This document shows, piece after piece, positions 50,347-59,799 of a DNA stretch of 64,000 nucleotides. The position numbers were made by a program, and so were the translations under genes. Below the pieces are notes generated by a model. It made no database searches, had not been told where the DNA came from, and was given only the letters and a program-made list of their open reading frames with translations. The stretch's first letter is position 1. Each line of letters starts with the position of its first letter. This DNA is from JBDTSW01 sp963797835 (lineage in GTDB: Bacteria; Actinomycetota; Thermoleophilia; Solirubrobacterales; 70-9): assembly GCA_963797835.1 (NCBI GenBank), contig CAWCRN010000019.1, forward strand, positions 310,001 through 374,000, in the 5' to 3' direction.

Positions 50347-50484
50347 GTGGATGCGCCGAGCGCTGAGCGCCTGTCCCACGGGGTCGACATGGCCGCGCGC
50401 GCGAATCAGTTCTCCGGCGTGGTCTCGGTGCGCCTCGGCCCCGACCTCGGGTTCGAGCTTCCTCTCCCGGCAACGCCGAAATAG
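50347..50484 (+). CDS. doubtful small ORF, 45 aa (possible serine-hydrolase remnant)
   Basis: GTG start, reads DAPSAERLSHGVDMAARANQ then FSGVVSVRLGPDLGFELPLP. The FSGVV segment resembles the N-terminus of beta-lactamase-like serine hydrolases, but the protein stops before any catalytic motif. Confidence 0.35.
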   Translation: MDAPSAERLSHGVDMAARANQFSGVVSVRLGPDLGFELPLPATPK

Positions 50485-50563
50485 CCCATATGGCCGATGT
50501 TCTCGGACCTCACCACTCCTAGCGTGGGCTCATCCAACAAGCCACACCACGGAAGGAGCAACC

Positions 50564-51061
50564 ATGTCCACACGCAAAGCAACCATGCTCGCCGGCCTCG
50601 CGCTCGCGCTCGTGGCCCTCAGCCCCGCCTCGGCGACGGCGGCGGCAGGGGGCACCGATCGGCCGATGAAGGGCACCGCCTCGGGGACGGTCAGCGTCAA
50701 CGTTCAGACGCTGGCGATCTCGGCCGACCTCGCGGGAGTCTCCACCCATCTCGGCAAGTACACCGCCCACGTGGAAGCGAACGGGACGTTGACTCCACAG
50801 GGGACCATCGCCACCGGCCCGATCACCCTGGTGGCCTCGAACGGCGACCAGCTGACCGGGATCTTCACACTGAACGGCCCGGCGCCCACCCCCAACGTCC
50901 ATACGGCCGAGGTCGTGGTCACGTTCACCGGCGGCACCGGCCGGTTCGCCGACGCGAGCGGAACCGTGAGGTCGACCCCCGAGCTCACCCCCTTCGCGTT
51001 CGACGGCGTGACGTTGCTCGAACGTAGCGAAGGCCCGGTAAGGGGGCGGATCAGCTACTAG
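50564..51061 (+). CDS. secreted beta-rich protein of unknown function
   Basis: 165 residues from the ATG at 50564, GGAAGGAG upstream. Signal peptide ATMLAGLALALVALSPASAT. The mature part has alternating hydrophobic strands (MKGTASGTVSVNVQTLAISA, STHLGKYTAHVEANGTLTPQ, VVVTFTGGTGRFADASGTVR), similar to small actinobacterial exported proteins with an allene-oxide-cyclase-barrel-like look. A strong terminator follows. Function unknown. Confidence 0.75.
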   Translation: MSTRKATMLAGLALALVALSPASATAAAGGTDRPMKGTASGTVSVNVQTLAISADLAGVSTHLGKYTAHVEANGTLTPQGTIATGPITLVASNGDQLTGIFTLNGPAPTPNVHTAEVVVTFTGGTGRFADASGTVRSTPELTPFAFDGVTLLERSEGPVRGRISY

Positions 51062-51081
51062 AGATCCTCGAGTCTGCAGGG

Positions 51082-51110
51082 AGAGGGGCCCTCGCGATGA
51101 GGGCCCCTCT
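51082..51110 (+). terminator. hairpin terminator
   Basis: 12-bp stem AGAGGGGCCCTC/GAGGGCCCCTCT with a 5-nt loop, 20 bases after the stop. Confidence 0.8.
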
Positions 51111-51200
51111 GCTGTTGGGCTGTACACGGCCCGCTCGTAGAGATCGAAGAACGTCCAAGAGATTCTCGACAACTTCGAGTTCCGAAACCAGATCCCGCGC

Positions 51201-51353
51201 GTTCGTCGGCTCAAGCAGCGCGTCGAATCGGCGCAGCACCACCATCGGCAGGATCACGTCGCGGTACTTCCCGCGAACATAGAGATCGCGCAGAACGTCG
51301 TCGGCGATCCCCCAAATGAAGCTGACGATCTTGTTGTGTTCTGCGCTGTTCAT
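51201..51353 (-). pseudogene. hsdM N-terminal fragment (type I restriction-modification)
   Basis: From the ATG at 51353: HNKIVSFIWGIADDVLRDLY then GKYRDVILPMVVLRRFDALL, the unmistakable start of HsdM methyltransferases. Homology ends after LLEPT at about 51201; the frame continues to 51051 with unrelated sequence. The methylase core (NPPF motif) is missing. It starts about 48 bases beyond the arm-type repeats of locus V, so it is the edge of a lost mobile defence island. Confidence 0.75.
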
Positions 51354-51400
51354 CCGGTCGAGTGGTGACGATTCTTGGATCTGACGCGGGCTCGCTGACA

Positions 51401-51422
51401 AATTGATGCCCAATTGATGCCC
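51401..51422. repeat. tandem arm-type repeats (locus V)
   Basis: Two exact adjacent AATTGATGCCC units, same core as the ATTGATGCCCG units at loci I and IV. Confidence 0.75.
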
Positions 51423-51453
51423 GGTCGCCGCCGCCGAGTTCGGACCAGAATGC

Positions 51454-51481
51454 CGAAAGGCCCGCCGGAGCGGGCCTTTCG
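51454..51481. terminator. hairpin terminator beside tRNA fragment
   Basis: 12-bp stem CGAAAGGCCCGC/GCGGGCCTTTCG, 4-nt loop, 6 bases from the tRNA fragment. It can also terminate nrdJ transcription on the minus strand. Confidence 0.8.
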
Positions 51482-51486
51482 TGAGT

Positions 51487-51526
51487 AGCGGGGGCGGGAT
51501 TTGAACCCGCGACCTCAGGGTTATGA
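51487..51526 (-). other. tRNA-Met 3'-half fragment (locus V)
   Basis: Minus strand CTCATAACCCTGAGG, T-arm GCGGG-TTCAAAT-CCCGC and acceptor CCCCGCT. The expected 5' acceptor AGCGGGG is absent; that position is the nrdJ stop region. The anticodon stem differs from the other four copies (CCCTG instead of CCCGG), so it may derive from a different tRNA-Met copy. Confidence 0.65.
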
Positions 51527-51547
51527 GCCCGACTGAAGCTCTACAGC

Positions 51548-54364
<2,817 letters not shown>

Positions 54365-54398
54365 CGAAATCTCTCCTCGTCCTGGCTTTGAAGGTGGA

Positions 54399-54857
54399 CT
54401 ATCCATGCTCGCGCCCGACCCGGACGGAACCGGCCGGATCCGACGGCCCAATTTCCGGGGTGAAGTCGGGGAGCGTTCCGGCGAACTGGAGGTAGGCCCC
54501 TCGGTCCAGGACGCGCAGCCGCTCGAGGCAGATCTGGCCGATCCGGACGGCCGTGATCACCCCGGCTGCGGCGGTCGCCTCGCCCTCCACCGCGGCGACG
54601 ATGCCGTGGATCTGCTGGGCCGAGACCTCGCGCTTGTGGGCGGCGCGTACCAGGGCTCCGCGGAGCTTCTCGGCGTCGAACGGCTGGCGCCGGCCGTCGC
54701 GCTTTCGCACGTACAGCCGGTCGACAGAGATCCGCTCGAAGGTGGTGAACCGCTCGCCGCAGCCCGAGCACTCACGACGGCGGCGAACGGCGCGTCCGTC
54801 CTCTGCGTGGCGGGACTCGACGACACGGGTTGGCGAGTGGCAATGCGGGCAATCCAT
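54399..54857 (-). CDS. nrdR: NrdR transcriptional repressor of ribonucleotide reductase
   Basis: 152 residues. Zinc ribbon with MDCPHC and ECSGCGERFTTFER, then an ATP-cone domain (VRKRDGRRQPFDAEKLRGAL, IHGIVAAVEGEATAAA). NrdR senses ATP/dATP and represses RNR operons. It is the first gene of nrdR-nrdJ; the boxes at 54873-54920 indicate autoregulation. Confidence 0.97.
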   Translation of the reverse strand: MDCPHCHSPTRVVESRHAEDGRAVRRRRECSGCGERFTTFERISVDRLYVRKRDGRRQPFDAEKLRGALVRAAHKREVSAQQIHGIVAAVEGEATAAAGVITAVRIGQICLERLRVLDRGAYLQFAGTLPDFTPEIGPSDPAGSVRVGREHG

Positions 54858-54872
54858 GAACCAGTCATTCTA

Positions 54873-54920
54873 CTACTACCTCTAGTGTTCTTGTCCTTCC
54901 AAACCCCCACATATAGCGTT
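54873..54920 (-). promoter_or_regulatory. pair of NrdR boxes
   Basis: On the minus strand: AACGCTATATGTGGGG (54905-54920) and ACACTAGAGGTAGTAG (54873-54888), related to the NrdR-box consensus ACACWATATATWGWGT. The 16-bp boxes are separated by exactly 16 bp (32-bp period), the spacing required for NrdR binding on one DNA face. The proximal box lies 16 bp before the nrdR start. Confidence 0.7.
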
Positions 54921-54990
54921 TGCGGCGGCTCCGCGGAGCCGGGGCGCGGCCGGTGATGGGGAGACGGCCGCTGCGGTACTCTCGCGGGCG

Positions 54991-55890
54991 ATGGGTGAGC
55001 AACGAATAGACGGGCCACGGGAGCGCCTCGAACGCGCCACGGAGCGCATGGGCGAGCGCCGCGACGCAGCCGTCGAGCGCATGGGCGAGCGCCGCGACGC
55101 GGCCGTCGAGCGCATGGGCGAGCGCCGCGACGCGGCCGTCGAGGCGATGACAACCGCCCGCGAGAACGCGGCGGAGGCGGTCGCGAGCGCGAAGGAGAAC
55201 ACCGCCGATGCCGTGGCCTCGGCCAAGGCCAGCGCCGCCGAGGCGATCGCCAGGGTGAAGCCGCGCCTACGCGGGGTGTCGCACGAGTGGGCCTTCTTCG
55301 TCTCGCTGGGCCTCGGCGTGGCGCTGATCGTCGCGGCCGAGGGGGCGAAGGCGACGGTGGCGGTCGCGATCTACGCCGCGAGCCTCTCCGCCCTGTTCGG
55401 GGTCAGCGCCCTGTACCACCGGGTCACCTGGCAGCGGCCCGAGGTACGCCAGTGGATGCGCCGCCTCGATCACACGATGATCTTCCTCCTGATCGCCGGG
55501 ACCATCACGCCGTTCGCCCTGCTCGTCCTCGAGGGCGGGTTCGCGAAGGCGCTCCTGATCGGCGTCTGGGGCGCCGCGCTCGGCGGGATCGTCGTCGAGC
55601 TGATCTGGGTCGACGCTCCGAAGTGGCTTGCGTCGATCGTCTACGTCGGGGTCGGCCTGATCGGCGCCGTCGCCTACCCGGAGATCGTCTCCGAGGCGGG
55701 GCTGGGCGCAGGCATCCTGATCGCCGCCGGCGGCGCGCTCTACCTCGCCGGCGCCGTGATCTACGCGATGGAGCGGCCCAACCCCCGTCCCGCCGTCTTC
55801 GGCTACCACGAGATCTTCCACGTGCTGGTGATCGCCGCCGCCGCGGCGCACTTCGCCGCGATCGCCTTCTTCGCGCTCCCGGCGGCGTGA
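54991..55890 (+). CDS. hemolysin III/TrhA (PAQR-type) membrane protein with repeat N-terminus
   Basis: 299 residues. The first ~95 residues form a charged helical segment containing three identical 11-residue repeats (ERMGERRDAAV) and Ala-rich heptads (VASAKENTADAVASAKASAA). Then the seven-TM HlyIII domain: HEWAFFVSLGLGVALIVAAE, SALYHRVTW, LDHTMIFLLIAGTITPF, and GYHEIFHVLVIAAAAAHFA with the conserved Asp/His residues expected to bind a metal ion. Such a long cytoplasmic N-terminal extension is unusual for the family. Confidence 0.88.
   Translation: MGEQRIDGPRERLERATERMGERRDAAVERMGERRDAAVERMGERRDAAVEAMTTARENAAEAVASAKENTADAVASAKASAAEAIARVKPRLRGVSHEWAFFVSLGLGVALIVAAEGAKATVAVAIYAASLSALFGVSALYHRVTWQRPEVRQWMRRLDHTMIFLLIAGTITPFALLVLEGGFAKALLIGVWGAALGGIVVELIWVDAPKWLASIVYVGVGLIGAVAYPEIVSEAGLGAGILIAAGGALYLAGAVIYAMERPNPRPAVFGYHEIFHVLVIAAAAAHFAAIAFFALPAA
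55042..55140 (+). repeat. three tandem 33-bp coding repeats
   Basis: Three copies of a 33-bp unit starting GAGCGCATGGGCGAGCGC, differing by one base (GCAGCC/GCGGCC). They encode ERMGERRDAAV in frame, so repeat number could change without breaking the gene. Confidence 0.9.
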
Positions 55891-56276
55891 GGCCGGACGC
55901 GGGCCGCGTCACCGGCGTCGGCGGCGTCTTTCGCCGCGCTCGGGACCCGGCTGCGCTGCGCGCCTTCTACGTCGAGCAGCTCGGTGTGCCGCTCAATGAA
56001 GGGACCGCGATGCTGCGAGACGAGGGCGGCATCACCGTCGTCGCGTTCTTCGACGAGGAGAGCGAGTACTTGGGCCCCGGGCGCCCCGACGCGATGTTCA
56101 ACTTCCGCGTCGACGACCTGGACGCCCTGCTCGCGAAGCTGCGGGCCGAGGGCGCCGAGGTCGACGAGGAGAAGGGCGTCGAGGAGATGGAGGGGGTGGG
56201 CCGCTTCGCCTGGGTGACCGACCCCGAGGGCAACCGGGTCGAGCTCTGGGAGCCTGCGCCCGCCCCAAACGGCTGA
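55887..56276 (+). CDS. VOC-family protein
   Basis: 129 residues, GTG start at 55887 overlapping the hemolysin-III stop (GTGA). VGGVFRRARDPAALRAFYVE, MFNFRVDDLDALLAKLRAEG and FAWVTDPEGNRVELWEP match glyoxalase-like proteins. The first-position metal ligand is Gly/Val instead of His, so metal binding may differ. Cotranscribed with the membrane protein; function unknown. Confidence 0.82.
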   Translation: MRPDAGRVTGVGGVFRRARDPAALRAFYVEQLGVPLNEGTAMLRDEGGITVVAFFDEESEYLGPGRPDAMFNFRVDDLDALLAKLRAEGAEVDEEKGVEEMEGVGRFAWVTDPEGNRVELWEPAPAPNG

Positions 56277-56321
56277 GCCGTCCTGGATAGCCCACACGCT
56301 GTGTAGGCAGGGCAGGACGGC
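56277..56321. repeat. structured repeat H, copy 1
   Basis: Outer stem GCCGTCCTG/CAGGACGGC, conserved GGATAG on the left and GGGCAGGAC on the right, inner hairpin ACAC-GCT-GTGT. Located between convergent genes. Copy 2 at 63481-63522 keeps the flanks but has a different inner hairpin. Confidence 0.7.
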
Positions 56322-56340
56322 ACCGAGGCTGATGCGCGAA

Positions 56341-57567
56341 TCAGCCGACAGCGACCGCCCCGCCAGGAGGACTGGCGGCGATGGCCGCGTCGATCGCGGC
56401 GGGGGAGAGGACGTGTTCGGTGACCATCGCCGCGGCCCCGATCACGCCAGCGCGATCCGCGAGCTGGCTCCGGACCACGCGCAGGTGCCGGGTGGCGAGC
56501 GGGAGCGAGCGCTGGTAGACGACCTCACGGATCCCGGCGAGAAGCTGCTCGTGGGCCTGCGCCACGTCGCCGCCGACGACGAGCACCGACGGGTTGTAGA
56601 GATTGACGGAGGCCGCGAGGACCTCACCGATCAACCGGCCCGACTCGCGGACGAGCGAGACGGCGGCCGGCTCCCCGGCGCGGGCGAGATCAACGACGGC
56701 GCGCGCATCGGGCGCGTCAAGCCCGGCGTCGCGCAGGCGGCCGGCCATCGCGCCCCCGCCGGCCAGCGCCTCGAGGCAGCCGACGTTCCCGCAGGAGCAC
56801 CGGACGTGCTCGGCCTCGTCCCCGGCCGCCACGCGGATGTGCCCGATGTCGCCCGCGGCCCCGTCGGCGCCGCGATGGATCCGCCCGTCGATGACGACGC
56901 CACAGCCGATGCCGGTGCCCACCTTGACGAACAGGAGGTGCTCGACCGACCGCCAGTGGGTCCAGTGTTCGCCCAGGCCCATGATGTTGACGTCGTTGTC
57001 GACGAGCACCGGCACGCCGTACCGGTCGGCGAATCGCTCCGGCACCGGGTAGCCGTCCCATCCGGGCATGATCGGCGGGTTACGCGGCCTGCCCGTCGCA
57101 TGTTCGACCGGGCCCGGGACCCCGATCCCGATTCCGCGGACCGACTCGTCGCCGCGGTCGATCTCTCGGAGCAGGACGTGGAAGCGCTCGTCGGCCCAGT
57201 CGAGCACGAGCTCGGGGCCGGCGGCGATCTCGATGTCACCGCGCTCCTCGGCGAGGACCGTGCCGCCGAGGTTCGTCACGGCGAGCCGCGAGTGGGTGGC
57301 TCCGAGGTCCGCGGCGAGGACGACGCCCGCGTCGTCGTTGAACTCCAGCATCGACGGCGGCCGCCCGCCGGTCGACTCGCCACCGTCGAGCTCGCGCAGG
57401 AGCCCCTGCGCCTGAAGCTGCCCCAGGCGCTGGGAGATGGTCGACCGGGCGAGGCCCGTCAGGGCGGCGAGGTCCGCCCTAGTCGTGCCGTCCGCGTGGC
57501 GGATCAGCTGCAGCATCGTCCCTGGGCCCAGGGGCTGCGGGGGTTGCGCGCGGTGCTCCGAGGCCAT
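56341..57567 (-). CDS. ROK-family transcriptional repressor
   Basis: 408 residues from the ATG at 57567. N-terminal winged HTH (ADLAALTGLARSTISQRLGQ), ROK kinase-like domain with DLGATHSRLAVTNLGGTVLA, GIGIGVPGPVEHATGRPRNP and the zinc motif CSCGNVGCLEALAGGGA. ROK repressors (Xyl/NagC type) bind sugars or sugar phosphates. Divergent from the five-gene sugar/polyol operon, which it almost certainly controls. Confidence 0.92.
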   Translation of the reverse strand: MASEHRAQPPQPLGPGTMLQLIRHADGTTRADLAALTGLARSTISQRLGQLQAQGLLRELDGGESTGGRPPSMLEFNDDAGVVLAADLGATHSRLAVTNLGGTVLAEERGDIEIAAGPELVLDWADERFHVLLREIDRGDESVRGIGIGVPGPVEHATGRPRNPPIMPGWDGYPVPERFADRYGVPVLVDNDVNIMGLGEHWTHWRSVEHLLFVKVGTGIGCGVVIDGRIHRGADGAAGDIGHIRVAAGDEAEHVRCSCGNVGCLEALAGGGAMAGRLRDAGLDAPDARAVVDLARAGEPAAVSLVRESGRLIGEVLAASVNLYNPSVLVVGGDVAQAHEQLLAGIREVVYQRSLPLATRHLRVVRSQLADRAGVIGAAAMVTEHVLSPAAIDAAIAASPPGGAVAVG

Positions 57568-57661
57568 CGCGCCCAGTGAACCAGCCCCATCGACGCAAGT
57601 CAAGGGCGAAGTCCCCGCATGGACAAGGGAAAATCCGGGCTTCAGATCGCACGACGCCGTA

Positions 57662-57695
57662 CTTTTGCTTGACAGCCCACCAAAAGGTGTATAGG
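57662..57695 (+). promoter_or_regulatory. operon promoter with overlapping inverted repeat
   Basis: TTGACA at 57669-57674; TATAGG at 57690-57695 as a -10 (15-bp spacer), so transcription should start within a few bases of the ATG at 57704 and give a leaderless mRNA. CTTTTG (57662-57667) and CAAAAG (57681-57686) form an inverted repeat spaced by 13 bp around the -35, a candidate ROK operator. Confidence 0.6.
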
Positions 57696-57703
57696 TTCGC
57701 GCC

Positions 57704-58879
57704 ATGGAGGAGGGCGGACCGCTGGTCGCCGAATCGCGTCAGGTCGAGACACCGGCGCGACCGTTGCGCGCCGGTGTGATCGGCGCCGGGTTCATCGGCA
57801 GGGTCCATGCGCGGTCGGCGCGGGCCGCCGGCGCCTCTCTCGCCGGAGTCGTGGCCTCCTCGCCCGAGCGGAGCGCGGAGGTCAGCCGTGAGCTCGGCGC
57901 GGAGGCGACCTTCGCGGGGCCGGACGAACTGATCGCCTCCGACGAGGTCGATGTGGTCCACATCTGCGCCCCGAACGACCTCCACCTGAGCCTAGCCGTC
58001 GCCGCGCTCGCTGCCGGCAAGCACGTCGTCTGCGAGAAGCCTGTCGCCCTTGACGCCGCCGGTGCCCTCAAACTGATCCGCGCCGCCGAGGCGGCCGGGC
58101 GGGTGGCGACCGTGCCCTTCGCCTACCGGTACTACCCGATCGTCCGGGAGGCCCGCGCGCGTGTGCGGTCTGGGGGGATCGGCGACGCGCGACTGGTCCA
58201 CGGTACGTACCTGCAGGACTGGCTCCTCGGTCCCGACGACGACAACTGGCGGGTCGATGCGGCGAGAGGCGGGCCGTCTCGCGCCTTCGCCGACATCGGC
58301 GCGCACTGGTGCGACCTCGTCGAGTTCGTCACGGGCCAGCGGCTGGTGGCGCTGACGGCGCGGACGATGATCGCCCTGCCCCAGCGCCGCCGCGGCAACG
58401 GGCACTCCTTCGCACAGGGCGGCGGCGGCGTCGATTCCCGGCGCGTCGAGACCGAGGACGTCGCGATGCTCCTCTTCGAGACGGATGCCGGGGCGCTGGG
58501 CTCCCTGGTCGTCTCGCAGGTATCGGCCGGGCGCAAGAACCGGCTGTGGTTCGAGGTCTCGGGCACCGACGAGGCCGTGGTCTTCGACCAGGAGAACCCC
58601 GAGGCGCTCTGGGTGGGGAGCCGCGACCGGGCGGTCTCCGTCCCGCGGGATCACAACACGCTCGCCCCCGACGCAGCCGCGTACGTGACGCTGCCCGGTG
58701 GCCATCCCCAGGGCTTCGACTCCTGTTTCGACGCGTTCGTCGCGGACACCTACGCGGCGATCGGCGGCGCGCGCCCCGACGGGCTGCCGACCCTGGAGGA
58801 CGGGCTGCGGGCGACCCGCATCACCGAGGCCGTCCTGCGCTCGGCCGAGTCCAGGCAGTGGGTGGAGGTGGAGGCTTGA
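57704..58879 (+). CDS. Gfo/Idh/MocA-family oxidoreductase
   Basis: 391 residues. NAD(P)-binding fold LRAGVIGAGFIGRVHARSAR (about 21-40), VDVVHICAPNDLHLSLAVAA, the conserved EKPVALD motif and catalytic-domain segment FADIGAHWCDLVEFVTGQRL with the family His. Such enzymes oxidise inositols, sugars or sugar acids. First gene of an operon with a TIM-barrel isomerase and an ABC sugar transporter. The start lies only a few bases from the predicted transcription start. Confidence 0.92.
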   Translation: MEEGGPLVAESRQVETPARPLRAGVIGAGFIGRVHARSARAAGASLAGVVASSPERSAEVSRELGAEATFAGPDELIASDEVDVVHICAPNDLHLSLAVAALAAGKHVVCEKPVALDAAGALKLIRAAEAAGRVATVPFAYRYYPIVREARARVRSGGIGDARLVHGTYLQDWLLGPDDDNWRVDAARGGPSRAFADIGAHWCDLVEFVTGQRLVALTARTMIALPQRRRGNGHSFAQGGGGVDSRRVETEDVAMLLFETDAGALGSLVVSQVSAGRKNRLWFEVSGTDEAVVFDQENPEALWVGSRDRAVSVPRDHNTLAPDAAAYVTLPGGHPQGFDSCFDAFVADTYAAIGGARPDGLPTLEDGLRATRITEAVLRSAESRQWVEVEA

Positions 58880-59799
58880 AGCTCGGCTTCCTCACGGCGT
58901 GCATGCCCGAGCGGCCGCTCGAGGAGATCGCCCAGGTCGCCGCCGATCAGGGCTACGAGACCCTCGAGCTGGCAGCGTGGCCGCGGCTCGGCGACCGGCC
59001 GTTCACCGCGAGCCACATCGCCGCCGACGCCCTCGACGACGCCGAGGTGGACCGCGTGAACGCGGCGCTCTCCGAGCACGGGCTCGCGTGCTCCGCGCTC
59101 GCCTACTACGACAACAACCTCCACCCCGACCCCGAGGAGCGAGAGGCAATCCACGCCCATGTCAAGGCCTGCGTCGATGCCGCCGCCGCCCTCGGGGGCG
59201 TCCCCGTGGGGACGTTCATCGGGCGCGACCCCGCCCGCAGCGTCGCCGAGAACCTCCGCGAGGCCGAGCGGGTCTTCCCGCCGCTCGTCTCCTACGCCGG
59301 CGAGCGCGGAGTCAAGCTGATGATCGAGAACTGCGTGATGGAGGGCTGGCACCCCGACGGGTACCCCGGCAACCTCGCCTACTCGCCGGAGCTGTGGGAG
59401 TGGATGTTCGACCTGGGCCTCTGGCTCAACTTCGACCCCTCGCACCTCCTGTGGCTGGGGATCGAGCCGGTTGCCGCGCTCCGCCCCTACGTCGACAAGG
59501 TTGCCCACGCCCACGCGAAGGACGCCGAGACCTTCCCGGAGCGCCGCAACCAGTACGGGTTCTTCGGCCGCACCTCCACCCGCGAGGAGGACCCATGGGA
59601 GATGGGCTGGTGGCGCTACCGAATCCCGGGTCTGGGGCAGGTGGACTTCCGCAGCTACGTCGACGCGCTTTACGAGGGCGGGTTCGACGGCGTGCTCTCC
59701 GTCGAGCACGAGGACCCGGTGTGGGGCGGGACCCCGGAGAAGGTCGAGGCCGGCCTGCGGATCGCACATCGCACCCTCCGCCCGCTGGTGGTGGAGTGA
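58876..59799 (+). CDS. sugar phosphate isomerase/epimerase (AP endonuclease 2-like TIM barrel)
   Basis: 307 residues, TTG start at 58876 overlapping the previous stop (TTGA). KLGFLTACMPERPLEEIAQV, metal ligands expected at Glu in KLMIENCVMEGWH, Asp/His in LNFDPSHLLWLGIEP, His in VAHAHAKDAETF and Glu in LSVEHEDPVWGG, as in IolE/IolH- and xylose-isomerase-like proteins. Works with the Gfo/Idh/MocA enzyme in converting an imported polyol or sugar. Confidence 0.9.
   Translation: MKLGFLTACMPERPLEEIAQVAADQGYETLELAAWPRLGDRPFTASHIAADALDDAEVDRVNAALSEHGLACSALAYYDNNLHPDPEEREAIHAHVKACVDAAAALGGVPVGTFIGRDPARSVAENLREAERVFPPLVSYAGERGVKLMIENCVMEGWHPDGYPGNLAYSPELWEWMFDLGLWLNFDPSHLLWLGIEPVAALRPYVDKVAHAHAKDAETFPERRNQYGFFGRTSTREEDPWEMGWWRYRIPGLGQVDFRSYVDALYEGGFDGVLSVEHEDPVWGGTPEKVEAGLRIAHRTLRPLVVE

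Noticed and set aside
23029..51422. The tandem 11-bp units as minisatellites or a CRISPR array
   Set aside because: There are only two units per locus, without spacers, and always beside a tRNA fragment; no cas genes occur.
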